DNA of 64,000 nt, taken from positions 2,603,001 through 2,667,000 of the forward strand of contig JABAKD010000017.1 of the NCBI GenBank assembly GCA_012845835.1, read 5' to 3'. This stretch comes from Undaria pinnatifida (lineage: Eukaryota > Sar > Phaeophyceae > Laminariales > Alariaceae). Positions 1-11,271 of the stretch are shown in pieces. The notes beneath the pieces are model-generated. The model was not told the origin of the DNA. It saw nothing but the letters and a program-made list of their open reading frames with translations, and ran no database searches. Every line of letters begins with the position of its first letter. Positions within the stretch are counted from its first letter, which is position 1. Position numbers and translations under genes: made by a program.

Positions 1-420
1 TCGCAGGTCGGGCCAGGTCAGGTAGCTCGACCCGAGCTGACTCGATCCGACCTAACTCGACCTAACTCGACCTGACTCGACTCGACTCGACCCGACCCGA
101 CCCGACCCGACCCGACCCGATCCAGCCCGATCCGACCCGACCCGACCCGACCCGACCCGACCCGACCCGACCCGACCCGACTCGACCCGACCCGACCCGA
201 CCCGACCCGACCCGACCCGACCCGACCCGACCCGACCCGACCCGACCCGACCCGACCCGACCCGACCCGACCCGACCCGACCCGACCCGACCCGACCCGA
301 CCCGACCCGACCCGACCCGACCCGACCCGACCCGACCCGACCGGACCCGACTCGACCCGACCCGACTCGACCCGACCTGACGCGATCTGACCCGACCCGA
401 CCCAACCTAACTCAACCCGC
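1..420. repeat. CCCGA pentanucleotide satellite
   Basis: Near-perfect tandem CCCGA units, with CTCGA, CCTGA and CCGGA variants at both edges, fill this stretch. The core (about 80-350) is almost homogeneous. The array is cut by the window start, so its true length is unknown. It is the same pentamer as at 17.6-19.4 kb, read on the opposite strand. Open frames over it (Gly-Arg-Val-Gly-Ser repeats) are a by-product of the 15-base coding period. Confidence 0.97.
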
Positions 421-999
421 AACGTTTGACCCGCAAGATTTTACCCGGCCCGCGAGGTTTGACCTGATCCTAGAACAGCCTTGATATTTAAAACCAGATT
501 GGTAGGTGTGACTCAGCTTATCCCTTTTACGCGGTCGGTAGTATTGGAGGTCAGTAGACTACTGTAGATCGGTAGGTTTTGTGTGGCTCAGTGGGATCCT
601 GCAGCTCAGTCGGTAAGGCCTCCACATGACCGGATGTGTGACGATAGATCAATCACCTAGCGCGAGAGAGTTTCGCACTCGACTTTGGCGAAGGGGAAAG
701 TGAAGACGAGAGAGAAAGGTGGACCAAGGCCAGCAGGTGGGGCAGATCGATGGATATCCGGAAACAGGTATGGAATGGAGTTAGATTACGTCTATAGGTC
801 TCCTTTGCTCGTTTCCAATAGTGTAGTTTACTGATTATGGGGGTGTTTGTGAGTGGTCGACGTTGAATATCATGCTGCACAATGCCATACGTCCAACATA
901 ATAACAAATCAAATCGAATACCATTAAATAAATATATATATATATATTACATAATTTCACTCGCTCAGCAGGTCAAAGGCCAGGAAGGCCTCGACGTTC

Positions 1000-2720
1000 G
1001 CCATTTATCCCATCCCAGGATGGGGGCAGCGTACCTCGCGTGAAAGCGCGTAAAAAAAATCGTCATCCGTCGACAATGTCAGCCAACCTGTCGCTAATAC
1101 TGCTGCTGTCCAGTACGAGATGTGAAAGTACCCAAATATGAAGCCTGTCCCTTTCTTGGAATGTACCACACGTAATCGCACGCCGACAGCCACGCCGCCA
1201 GACGTCGCCCTGATACGTCGCCGTTGTAAAAAAAAAGCTACGATACAGTAACGAGCCTAGTCTGCTGCCGTTGTGCAATAGTTGCCAATCACGACAAAAT
1301 AAACCGTTGAAAACACAACTAAATGACTCCCCCCTTCGCCTATCAAAATTCCCCTCCACTGCTGCACCGAAAAAACATGACATCACCCTCATTTGTATGT
1401 TGCTGTAATAGAAAAACACTAATCGTACGGGTAACACTATGAGGTACACTGCTAGTCAAGTACACCGAAGTAACCCCTTCCAAATGAAGCCACAAGACTC
1501 CCCTCTTCCCAACCCGCCTTGAAAGGGATGCGTGGTCAATGGTCAAATTACTAAGGAGAGCAACAAATGAGCACGCCCCCCACGTCCCCCCCGCCCACCC
1601 CCGTTCCAACCTCCGCCAAAGCTGTCGTACCAAAAAACCCGTCATCGCCTTTATATGACTGTTCGCTGTAAAAACAAAACAGTGCTACTGCTCGTACGGG
1701 TAACACTACAACGATCATGTTCTCACATTGATTGGAGTATTTCCCGGAAATCCAGCCCGTGGAAGCAAACAACATTGAAAAATAACATCGTGGTGGGCGC
1801 GAAAAAACATCCACAAAAGTTACATATTTACCGCAATACCAATGCGCAAGGTAACAGTACTGCGGGCTGCGCTAGAGATACTAGCCAGTATCGCCTTGCG
1901 AGCCTAATATCACGGGAATATATCCATGCCATAGTCTATTCGCGTGCATGAAAAAAGAAAAAAAGCAGAACGAGAAAAACAAACATGAGCTCATGCCGAA
2001 GCGCATAAAACGGAAGACGATCTAAGACAAGGATGCGCTCACGACAAAGGGCGAGCCCCGAGAGGACAATATTGCTTTTTGTCGGCAGTTCTATGTCCGG
2101 CTATGCTGTGTGGGACATCTGTGTACTGCTTGTCAACCACAACAAGACCAACTCTCGAAAAGAAACGACCAGAACCCCTCCCGCTCGTCCCGTCCACCGA
2201 CACACCGACAAACTTGCCATGGCCATGATGTGGCTGGTTGCTGTGAATGGAACATTGCGCGTACGGGTAACATCACAACCCTGCGTGCGGTTGTCAACCA
2301 CAGCAACATACCGTAAACCCTCGCAAGAAAATACCACCTCGTCCCCCCCCCCTCCGGTCTCCTCCACTGCTATACCGACGAACACAAAACCGCCCCGATA
2401 GGGATGCTTGTTGTAAAACCAAACAGTACCTAGTTAATTAAAATTGCTGTATACTCCTTGTCAGCTACAACAAACAAACCTTGTCAAAGACAGCGAGTCC
2501 TCCCCGCTCCCCCCATCCCCTCTATCGCCGCATCAACAAACGCGCCACCGCGCTGATACGGCTGTTTTGTTGTAAAACAGACACTGCGAGTGACGCATGT
2601 CTTTAGTCTACCCCAACAAAACCCTCGCGGAGAAAAGCAAAAGCCCCCCCCCCCCTCCCCTCTCCATTGCTGTCTCTGGAAGTGGCCACACCAGAAAACA
2701 AGTACATCCATTCGAAGCTG
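1000..2720. repeat. Degenerate tandem array, unit about 160 bp
   Basis: A cytosine-rich unit recurs. Each has a 'gttgtaaaaacaaaacag' part, then 'cgtacgggtaacactac', then 'gtcaaccacaacaaaacc' followed by 'ctcgcaaagaaaa', a poly-C/T tract, and 'ccgctgcaccgaaaaac'. The 'caaccacaac' landmark lies near 2137, 2296, 2462 and 2612, a spacing of about 150-165 bp. More diverged units run back to about 1200. Block B has fewer units (21350-22060). The many short open frames here repeat each other and are not believable genes. Confidence 0.7.
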
Positions 2721-2960
2721 TCATCCAAATGCAAGAAAGTACGCACAAGGTGCTGAAAACCGCCTAACAAGTGGTTCTTAGTAGGATGCAGCCAACCCTT
2801 CATTCGGCTTGCCAAAACACGGCACGGTGCTTCGCGCTTGGTGCACGCGATGCCTGCGTGTCGGTGAAAACACGACGTGCTCCGTCTCGGCATTGTAGAG
2901 GTGCGAGGGTCTCTACATCTTAAGACTACGGCTATGCATGAAATGCCCCCCCCCCACCCC
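2690..2960 (+). repeat. Dispersed repeat, long copy with palindromic core
   Basis: This stretch matches 22110-22355 on the same strand and 30250-30475 on the opposite strand. Shared landmarks are 'caagaaagtacgcacaaggt', 'aagtggttcttagtaggat', 'acgtgctccg' and a final 'gcgagggtctatagtc' core. Because the 30 kb copy lies outside any A/B duplicate, this is an interspersed family and not only part of block A. Confidence 0.75.
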
Positions 2961-3314
2961 GGACCGTATAAGTCAAAGTCTGCCTCGTCCAGGAATCAAA
3001 CTACACTACAGCAGCACACGGAGTACTTAATAGTGGCGATTTTATCCGTCATCTATAGAAATTCCTGCGCACTATCTTCGCGCTTGGCCTTGCACGACAA
3101 AAAAACAAAAAAAATGCCGAAAATGCGCGTAGCTCCCCCGGGTGTTTTTACCTATCCTCTCATTGCACAAACAAAACAAAGTGCCGTCTTCCTTTCCGAA
3201 CCACAATTAGCGCATTGTTTTCGCACTGTACGAAGGAACAAAAAACGAAATCAGACACGCCCGTGCTCCCGTGCAACCCCCCTCCCGCATCTGCCTGGTC
3301 GATGGCAAGCCGAC

Positions 3315-3392
3315 GTCCTACGTCCGGGGACTGCAGGGATGCGTGGGTCTATAGCCCTAGGGACTAGGGGCCTGCATGATATGGTTACCATT
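3315..3392 (+). repeat. Core of the dispersed repeat, short copy
   Basis: Only the about 70-bp core of the 2690-2960 family is present: 'ggatgcgtgggtctatag', then 'ccctagggactag' and a 'gcatga' end. The core contains a short inverted repeat around CCTAAGG or CCCTAGGG. The corresponding place in block B is 22775-22845. Confidence 0.55.
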
Positions 3393-3665
3393 CCCCCCCT
3401 CCCCGCCCCAACTTCAAAATCATGTGATGTTGATTGCATGGTGAAGTGACTGTCCTTAAGTACGTGCGGTGCTCTCACATGCCTCCGTCGTAAGGCAAAC
3501 AAATGTGACAGACTTCCCTCATCAACCCCCGCTCTCCCCCCCCCTTGTCAACCCCCGACCCCTGTCGACCATGCACCCCCCCTCCCCGCCGACGTATGGA
3601 CCGCCTTCCCCGACGGACGACGATCGCCAAAACAAATAAGCGAACAAGCAAACAAGAACCTGAGA

Positions 3666-3754
3666 TTATACCCAGGCACCGTCAACCAATGCCTCGGCGG
3701 CAGCTTTGTTTCGCGCTGTCCAAGAATTGAAGGCTCGGACAACGGGGTTGCTGT

Positions 3755-3789
<35 letters not shown>

Positions 3790-4202
3790 CTGCTGCTGCT
3801 GTCTCCGTCGCTGTTACCGCTGTAGCTACAGCTGTCACCGGCCGCGCTGTCGGTGGCCAGAGAGTAGACTCTAGCAAACTTCGCGGCTCTGGCGACCACG
3901 GAGACTACGAAGTCCAAACCTCGCTCCAGCAGCGGTGGATCCCTCCCCAGCACAACAGAATCAATGGTAAACTGTAAATCCGCGGTGGGCTCCTCTACCT
4001 TGATGTTGGGCTCCTCTTCCTCGACGATGGGCTCCTCCCCCTCGATGTCGGTCTCCTCTTTCTCGGCCATGGGCTCCTCCCCCTCGATAGTGGACTCCTC
4101 TCCCTCGATGGTGGGTTCCACAGCCGGGTTTACGTTGTCGTTTTCGGGGTTTGCCAGCGTGGGGGCGCTGGAGCCCCTGCACAGCGGCACGACACGGCAC
4201 AC
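3666..4202 (-). CDS. Acidic protein with conserved C-terminus, paralog A
   Basis: Function is not recognised. The open frame gives about 178 residues and ends at a normal stop (TAA). No upstream ATG exists in frame. The first ATG is at 4070, but the frame is open further and a 'TGCAG' shared with the paralog near 4172 could be a 3' splice site, so an upstream exon is likely. Visible parts: six acidic seven-residue repeats of the type PTIEGEE (about residues 30-71), a hydrophobic and basic stretch ending AAKFARVYSLAT, a Ser/Asn-rich run coded by CTG/TTG repeats, and a C-terminal block NPVVRAFNSWTARNKAAAEA. The paralog at 23132-23698 keeps the AAKFARV and NPVVRAF blocks. Over about 57 aligned codons I counted about 11 silent and 14 amino-acid-changing codon differences, more silent than drift alone would give. 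The subcellular site is unknown. Confidence 0.5.
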
Positions 4203-4260
4203 ATACGTACGGACGGTCGTCGTGTGGAAGAAGAAAAGTGTAGTTGTTCAACTTTTTTAT

Positions 4261-4605
4261 TGGGGAACACAGGAAAAGGGGGGCGTACTACTTTTGTGTT
4301 CAAAACGTTTTATTTTATGGTCGTCTCGCACCCCCTCTATCAACAACCCCTTGGGAACTCCGTAGGGAAAAAGTGTCGAGAAAATAAACTGACGAGAACA
4401 CCATCGGATACGTCGAGGTGGCCCGTGCTGTTGATGAGGCAGAGGATGCCGCCCGAAGTGCACCGAAAGGGCATAGACGACATGCACGCTGTATGTGCGA
4501 CACTTAACGAGTGGTACGATAGAGCTCTGAAGTATTAACAGCAAAATTTTGGCTGTTTTGTTTTCCTGACCGACCGGGCTTCTTAACCCAATAATCGTCG
4601 GAGTA
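4261..4605. other. No gene recognised
   Basis: This is the region upstream of the minus-strand acidic-protein gene and may hold its promoter or first exon. It has a T-rich patch and no repeat that I could match elsewhere. Confidence 0.4.
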
Positions 4606-4855
4606 GACTGATTCTACGATAGCCACCCCCCAAAACCAGCAATTTCTTGCACGACCGTTTCCCGGCTGCCCAATACGAGGAAACATGCTATGGAAATATT
4701 ATTTTCATAAATTTTCTTGTTCGCGAAGGATCACTGACCGATGACGTCGGGGTGGCAAGCGGCGCAGTATATCAGGAGATACGGCCGTGGGGTGGTTTCA
4801 AAACCGTCGATTTCGTTAATCAAAAGTCTTGGGGGGGCTACCGTAGTAAGAGTCA
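4606..4855 (+). mobile_element. Short inverted-repeat DNA element (MITE-like), copy 1
   Basis: The ends are inverted repeats: CTACGATAGCC with a C-run at 4614 and a G-run with GGCTACCGTAG ending at 4847. Similarity extends about 8 bases further out on both sides. The interior has 'cgatgacgtcggggtggcaa', shared with the copies at 28971 and 30122. It is too short to code for a transposase, as is normal for MITEs. Target duplications are not clear. Confidence 0.75.
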
Positions 4856-5620
4856 GCATCATTCTCGTTTTGCAATATGTATCATTTTGATACCTAGGCC
4901 ATGGTTTTGGTCATCGGGTTGCACTTTTTTGTGTACTCAGTATCGTTTTTTTGTGTTAGGTATCATATGTAGCTCCTTAAGGGGTTAGGAGCCTAAAAAA
5001 ATAGAAATGCACCTTTGCCGTGGCGTGTACCACTTGCACCGCTCCTGGGTGTTCCTATTAATAATATAGAAGAATGATGATAGTGCTTGCACATGATGCT
5101 GTACGGATATGACAATGGTTGATGGTACTGGGGAGCTCCAATAGCAGGTTAGCTACATCGTAGCGGGATTATGGGATGTCGGGATTTGCATTGCGATGGT
5201 GCAGCTTATGCCCGGTCTACTTGGTTTGAATGCCTTATGTGGAGATGGTTTCTTGATAGGCGCATACGAAGTATAGCCAACGGCGACATGCCGTTGCGGT
5301 TTATTGTCATACTTTGTTTGCACAACCCTGAGTTCTGCTCAGGAAATTGTCCAGTGGAGCGGAGAAGAGGTGCCAAAGCTTGGAGTTCCTTGTATAAGCC
5401 GTGTATATGACACTTTGTACCAGGGGGGCTTCGCCGCGGCAGGCTGCCGCCTGCCTTGGCTCCGCGCATGCCCGTAACTTTCGAGGATGCATTACATGTA
5501 TTATGAATAGGTCAATGGAGGCTGTACATACGACAACAATGCCAACGGGTACATTAAAACAATCACGTTTGAATAAAAAGAAGCAGGTGCATTAAACCCC
5601 CGAAACTATCTAGTTGCGTC
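4856..5620. other. No gene recognised
   Basis: Mostly unique sequence. A small GC-rich hairpin (GGCAGG/CCTGCC) lies near 5439-5456. No open frame here has a recognisable product or a second copy in the window. Confidence 0.4.
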
Positions 5621-5844
5621 ATCTGGCACACGATGACGAGCAGCAGCAGCAGAAGCAGCAGAAGCCCCCTCATAACTCTTGTTGTTTATGTGTAATTTCA
5701 ACAACAGCAGGAGCGGCATGTGCGGCTTTTCGACAACAACAGCAAACAGCATTTGCAGTATGACAGTATGCATACGATATAATATTCTAAATTTCCTTGA
5801 GCCGGTACATAAAGGACAGCAATAAGAAGGGGGGAGTGTACTCA

Positions 5845-5930
5845 GTTTGTGCATGGCCGTAGTCGTATGACTATAGACCCTCGCATCCCTACTATGCCGG
5901 GACGGAGCACGCCGGGTTTTCACCAACCGG
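5845..5930 (-). repeat. Core of the dispersed repeat, minus orientation
   Basis: 'gtagtcgtatgactatagac', 'cctcgcatccctactatgcc' and 'gacggagcacg' read as the reverse complement of the core at 2880-2950. Confidence 0.6.
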
Positions 5931-6224
5931 GCAGATAAGAGGGGGGGGGGGGATTAAAAGCAGCATCGGATAATGTACATACCGAGGCTCGAACCCAAAG
6001 GCAAGAAAGAAAAGAAAGTGACTTAAAAAAAGAGTAAATTCATGGACACTCGCGGCTAACGATTAACAATCGCTCGGGGCTAGCCCTCAAGCTGCTCCTG
6101 TTGTACGATTACTACTGGGACAATACTAGTATTTTGTGTTCTTATACGTATGTATGACTACGCACTTGATATTACGCAACAGAAATTTGGCAAAAAACAC
6201 GATTTTGCGGGGGCTGTCACGATA

Positions 6225-6370
6225 CGAAGCGAGAACGACCGGGGCCGCCCCCGGCAGAGTCGAGAGGGGCGAGCAAGGTGAGGCACGTCCAGGAAACAGT
6301 GTGCCGAAAAGTGGACCTCAGCTTGTGCTATCTCGAAGACGACTCAAACCCTAGTTCAAATCGGGCCTCT
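6225..6370. repeat. Repeat partner of 7460-7605
   Basis: 'gccgcccccggcagagt', 'ggcgagcaaggtgaggcac', 'gtccaggaaac', 'gtggacctcagctt' and 'atctcgaagacg' recur in order at 7460-7605. This marks a diverged local duplication of about 1.2 kb period. Confidence 0.7.
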
Positions 6371-7044
6371 CCATCGCTGAGACGACAGGACCAACATATT
6401 TATACATGTCAACAACAGAAAGCAATAGCAGCGGCAGTCCAACGACAGATGCCAAGCCGGAGAAGTACATCATACATATATAGTAACAGCAGCAGAAACG
6501 CCGTACAACTCTTATGTGCGTGTGAATTCAACAACAACAACTAGCATGCTGCAGCAGCGGCAGCACCATCGCCACGACACACAGCAAGCATTATCAGTGT
6601 AATACATGTATTATTGTTCCCTTGGGCCGGTACGCGGTTCAGAACAAAGAAAGGGAAGAAGAAAAACAAACACAAAAAAAGAGTAACAGAACACCTGATA
6701 CACATCGAGACTCGAACACGAACACTTGAGGCAAAAAACAAAAGGCACAAACCTGATAAAAAAGAGCAAGCAGGAGCAGCGGCAGTCCAAGGACAAACGG
6801 CAAGCCTTCATAGGAGTACGAAATACACATACAGCAACAGCCGCAGCAACGCCGCACAACTCTTATTTGCGTGTAAATTCAACAACAGCATGCGGCAGCA
6901 GCGGCAGCACCAGCAGTACGACAGACAGCAAGCAGTACCCAGTGTAATATGCATAAATAATATTACGTTCACTTTGGGCCGGTAGCCGGTACGTATAAAA
7001 CAAAAAAAGGGAACCAATGTAATGGAGTGCCCTCCATAGAGGCA

Positions 7045-7215
7045 TAGTTTATTCGAGGGGGTGGGGGGTGGGGGAGGGGGGGGGGGGAGTGGGGGGTGTG
7101 GGGGGGGCAGGGCTTTAGGTCGCATAGATAAGGGTTTGCTATACGCGTGGTGCTAGGTCTAGGCGATGGTGCGGGTGGTGGGGAAGGAGAGGGCGTTGGG
7201 GGCGGGGGGGGGGGG
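7045..7215 (+). repeat. Guanine-run region
   Basis: Runs of 5-13 G separated by one to three bases fill 7050-7115, with a second cluster at 7190-7214. This could fold as a G-quadruplex. The reverse-strand frame over it is Pro-rich and not believable as a gene. Confidence 0.7.
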
Positions 7216-7459
7216 ACTGCAGCAGCGGCATGGATGGCTCTAACAAGATAATGAGGTGATATCCAGTGCGTGGAGTGTTTATTACTCTGGCGGATTTCGA
7301 TATTAGGTGGGGCGTCTAAGCAAGAGAGAGCGAGAAAAAGAAAGAAATGATACCTGATATGTATTATCTCAAATTGATGTACATCTGTATGCACGTGTAG
7401 AAACTTGAAATCGGAGCAGATACTTTGCAAAGAAATTGAAGCCAGCACGCACTCCCGGG

Positions 7460-7605
7460 ACACAACGAGAGGTCCGCCGAGGCCACCCCCGGCAGGGTTC
7501 GGAGGAGCGAGCACGCTGAGGCACGTGCAGGAAACTGCGCGGCGAGAGGTGGACCTCAGCTCGAGTTATCTCGAAGACGGCTCAAAACTGGTCTAACTCC
7601 GACCC
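7460..7605. repeat. Repeat partner of 6225-6370
   Basis: Second copy of the segment described at 6225-6370, about 80% alike by eye. Confidence 0.7.
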
Positions 7606-8695
7606 TTTGGCCGCTCTTGTGCAAGCGCCAACATGTTTACTTTGTATTCGCATTTACAAGGTTCTCCTTCGGGGTGTGGTTAACTTGATATCCCGGGGGC
7701 GTCGAAAGTCGAAAAGAGGGAACCCAGCCTTTCTAATGTTATGTATGAGGGCGGTTGCTAACGAACACAAACTATGTCAGCAATCGTGACAAACATTGAG
7801 GTACTGCTTTTGCTACTGCTGTATGCTTCGTGTCCCTGGTATGAGGTCCGAGTATGTGTGATTTGAATGTTGCATTGAACGTGAAACTGTTGTTGTCGTG
7901 GCTCGATCTCCTGCTGTTACGCCAGCCAAACCTGACTACTGATACAAATTCAAGAGCTTGAAACACGGCATCTGCAGTTGCACTGCTCTTGCTGTGCTGC
8001 TTCTGTGTGCCGATTTTTGTGACAGTACACGCGCCACCCACACGTACCTGCGCACAAACATATACATACACACAGAAGCACCGTATGTGGCTGTCACAAA
8101 GGAAAAAGCTTACAGCGCGATTGCTGTCGTACCGTGACTGCCACAAGTACTGAGCCTGGAGGGCCATGCGTGATGCAGCAGCACAGCAGCAGCCGAGCGA
8201 AAAAAAACAATACGAGTGTGTGGTGAAACTCGTGTATAGAAAGGCTTACTCGTGGTAGCTTCTGTCGATCGACATTTTTTTTCTAGTCTGCTTTCCTCAC
8301 AACTAACGTATGAGTTTCTATGGGCCCTGCGCTGCTCGGCGAAACGGGATAGGCGGCATAATAATAAGTGGAACTAGATTGGCACGACTCGAGCATAGTT
8401 TGAAATTGATTGTGCTAATAACCAGGGGGGGGGCTGAATCCTGCATACAAATGGCTCTAATTCGTCCATTTATATTGCGTTTGGTGCTGTTGTTGCTGTT
8501 CAACTCAAGTATTTCTCATCCTCATTTCGAGCGTGCTTGCTCGGCACGCCAACCTGATATAGGCTCAAAATCGCTTTTTTTGTGCGACCTATCAAATGAA
8601 AATCACTCATTGAACTGCGCTCGCATTGCAAATGTTTGCCGTATGCGAGAAGTATGCGAGAAAACCCGACTGGGTCGAAATAATTGTGAGCTTAT
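7606..8695. other. No gene recognised; small repeat at 7658-7722
   Basis: 7658-7722 ('aaggttctccttcgggg', then 'cccgggggcgtcgaaagtcg') matches 11190-11246. The rest is unique. A 146-residue open frame at 8310-8750 (plus) has no recognisable domain and runs into the tandem repeat at 8700, so I do not call it a gene. Confidence 0.4.
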
Positions 8696-8699
8696 TGGG

Positions 8700-9320
8700 T
8701 CAAAGCCTACCGGCCAATCACGAGAAATAAGCCAATGGAGTCGGAGTTGACACGCCGTGCGGGGAGGCATATCGACCCGGGAGATCATCGTTATAGTTCC
8801 CGCGTTGCTGAGGCTGTAGAAATTCGGAGGATTTCTGAACCGGGGATGGGGCCCTATCTCCCCCGTGTGCGACAAAACTGCCCCCAATCGGTTGGTGAGC
8901 CTCTATCATCCTCCTACTAGGGTAGGGGGGCGCTGTGGAGCTCGAACCAATCAGCTATTCTAGCCAATGGAACTGGGGTTTCCACACCGTGGGGGGCGGT
9001 GTCAACCCGAGATAACTCGGTTTTCTTCCCCCGTTTGTCTAATTTTTAGACATATGGAATGACCCCTGAACCGGGCATGGGGCCCTATCGTCCCCGGGTG
9101 GAGCTGGCGCTATAATATACGAACCCCAGCCAATTAGAGATCGGCCGGTCGGCGGCATTGTGGATTGCGATACTGTGCGGGGAGGTACCAATCCTGGGGA
9201 TATATCCGTGTTCGTTCCCGGGTTGTCGGAGTTGTATATATGTGAATGGATTATGATTCTGGGATTGGACCCTATCGTCCCCAGATGACGGTTACTTTAT
9301 GTACGATCTCCGGCCAATGA
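8700..9320. repeat. Three diverged tandem repeats, unit about 190-230 bp
   Basis: Each unit starts near 'gccaat', has 'cgtgcggggagg' or a close variant, a line of type 'cccgggagat', then 'gaaccggggatggggccct' and 'atcgtcccc'. Units lie at about 8702-8940, 8955-9120 and 9125-9320. No coding sequence follows the repeat period. Confidence 0.7.
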
Positions 9321-11185
9321 GCGACCAGCAATCAGACAAAAAGGCCATACCAGGAATTTTATGTTTATATTTTTGTCTTAAAACTCGATCAAGCCTGAAA
9401 TTCTTAACTACCAAATTCTTTGTTCAGCGCTATCGCGTACTACTAATATTCCATCGACCAGACGAGAGTGGTTTACAACAAAAAGTAGCAACAATATTAT
9501 AATAGCATTCGAGGAATTGAATGACGAAGGCAGCGGCACCGTGTTTCACGCCTAGAATGTCGTCAGCAAGTCTCTCCACGATCACTACGCACACAGAGAC
9601 AAAGTCGGTCTGCGAGCCTCGGATCTAGATATTATCAAAATATAGATACACTCCAGATGCTGTGAGATCGAATCTTGTCGGAACTCATCTTTGCGAGCTG
9701 TGTGTGATACTCCGATCGCGCGTATTATATTTTATGGTATCATGCATGTATGTAGTAGCAGAAGAAGCTGGCTCAGTGCGCGCCTGTCAGTTGCTACGTA
9801 GAGAACATGCAGCAAACTTTTGGCCATCCCTCTGCTGGCCCTGGATGCTTGGTTGAGTCGAAACGTCAAGAAACGCACTCGAAACGTATCTTCGTGGCCA
9901 GACTAGAGGGTCAGTCTGCATGGGCTCGGATTTATCCGATCAAAATATAGACTAGACTATGGTGAAGCTCGGAATCGGATTCACGCAAGACGCGGAAAAA
10001 CAGAGGAAACGACAGAAGTAGTAAGTAGTCCGCTGTTAGTCTAGACTATATCAATATCTTGGCATTACTTTACGTTCTACACGCGTAGACTATGTGTTGT
10101 GCGGTAACGGTTTTTGCTCTCTATCGAATATTGAATCGAACAAGTCGAAGTTCTGCCCTGCCCTACCCGGAGCATGGATGCCGGCACCCATGCGAAGCCC
10201 TTTTAAAAATATTATAAAAGTAAAAATACACTCCAGCTTTGAGATCGAAGATTTGGTCGAAACTCGTCTTGCAAGCTGTGCGCGATACTCCGATCGCGCG
10301 TTTTACGGGTTGTGTGTCCTCATTAAGGACATAGGTCGGCGACTCCCCTTGGAACCACAGTGTAGCGCATCAATGGTCAACAGGGTGATGTTAGTCAGTC
10401 TGCGCGCGGAAACTATAAAACTCGTTTTCTAGAGGATGTAGTCTAATGCTATCGACTATGGCAACTAATATAATATTTACAGTTCGCATCGAATGTCAGC
10501 GGCTTCTTGGCATTGATCTCCGTGGCACTCCCCTCGCCGCGGAGTGCGTGTATGCGTACCGTACAATATGCCCTAAAAAAAACGCATTGGAAACACGAAC
10601 AGAGCGCACAACGCGACGAAATCGACGAGCACCGATAAAACCGAATTAATCCTTTGAGAAGTACAAGCCCAAAGCATGTTGTATCAGGGCGAGGGAGAGA
10701 AGCCCTTGGTGCTGCTATTATTTGGTCGTTCCAAACTCCTCCAGTCACCGTCAGTAGACCGTGTGGTACGCCACGGCTTCCGCAAATACGACGAACCCTG
10801 TGCGGTGTAGAAAACTGAGGCTCACTTTTCTGAGGTCGCTAAGATTTTTCATCTCGAAAATCGTTCTCAGCGGCGAGTGACAGTATGTACACCAACCAGT
10901 CTGCTCGTCAATAATATCAGATACAGCAAGGAGTGCCTTTCACAAGGTTACGATTAATCTTTTCTGCTATTAAAAGTCGACGATTTTCCGACACAGCACT
11001 ACATTCACGGTCAGGCTGGTAGCCTACATACAACTACTACAGTGCCAAAACTATCTCGACGAGCGAAATACGTTTCAGCCTTGCTCGGACTCGTGCAACA
11101 CTCACTTGTGGTTCATTCAGTTGGCGGGCTCATACGTGTACAGTACGTACTGACTTTTTGTATACGTATCATGAAGATTCCCGTA
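9321..11185. other. No gene recognised; diverged repeat pair inside
   Basis: 9630-9740 and 10205-10305 share 'atacactccag', 'tgagatcgaa', 'aactcgtcttgcaagctgtg' and 'gatactccgatcgcgcg'. Part of the same sequence ('atacactccagctgtgagat') recurs at about 31330. Several short stretches about tctagactat repeat in the middle. I see no supported gene. Confidence 0.45.
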
Positions 11186-11189
11186 TAGA

Positions 11190-11246
11190 CTACAAGGTTC
11201 CCCTTCGGGAGGTGGACACGTGCCTCCCGGGGGCGACGCAAGTCGA
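11190..11246. repeat. Repeat partner of 7658-7722
   Basis: 'aaggttccccttcgggaggt', 'cccgggggcgacgcaagtcg' match the earlier copy. It lies just beyond the 3' end of the OTU frame. Confidence 0.55.
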
Positions 11247-11271
11247 ATGACTACAACTGATGATGAAGTAT

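Larger units (their letters stand above)
421..4260. repeat. Segmental duplication, block A (partner of block B)
   Basis: Sequence order here matches 20236-23720. Both start just inside a CCCGA satellite with a 'gtttgacc' border, pass through a 'gtggctcag' motif stretch and a cytosine-rich tandem array, and end in a minus-strand acidic-protein gene. By eye the copies are roughly 75-85% alike, so the duplication is old. Block A carries about 1 kb extra (about 1025-2080), mostly more tandem repeat. Block B carries an extra piece at about 20995-21250. Apart from the gene at 3666-4202 I see no coding sequence. Confidence 0.85.
5620..7020. repeat. Three diverged local repeats (CAG-rich, 'gggccggtacg' end)
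   Basis: Copies at about 5635-5815, 6410-6640 and 6770-6995 share a CAG/CAA-rich start, 'caactcttatgtgcgtgt', 'aattcaacaacagca', a 'cagcaagcattatcagtgtaa' part and a 'gggccggtacg' end. Two are followed by a tRNA-like B-box sequence on the minus strand ('ggttcgagcctc' near 5985-6000 and 'tgttcgagtctcg' near 6703-6717), so they may be old tRNA-derived elements. No coding sequence is believable here. Confidence 0.6.
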
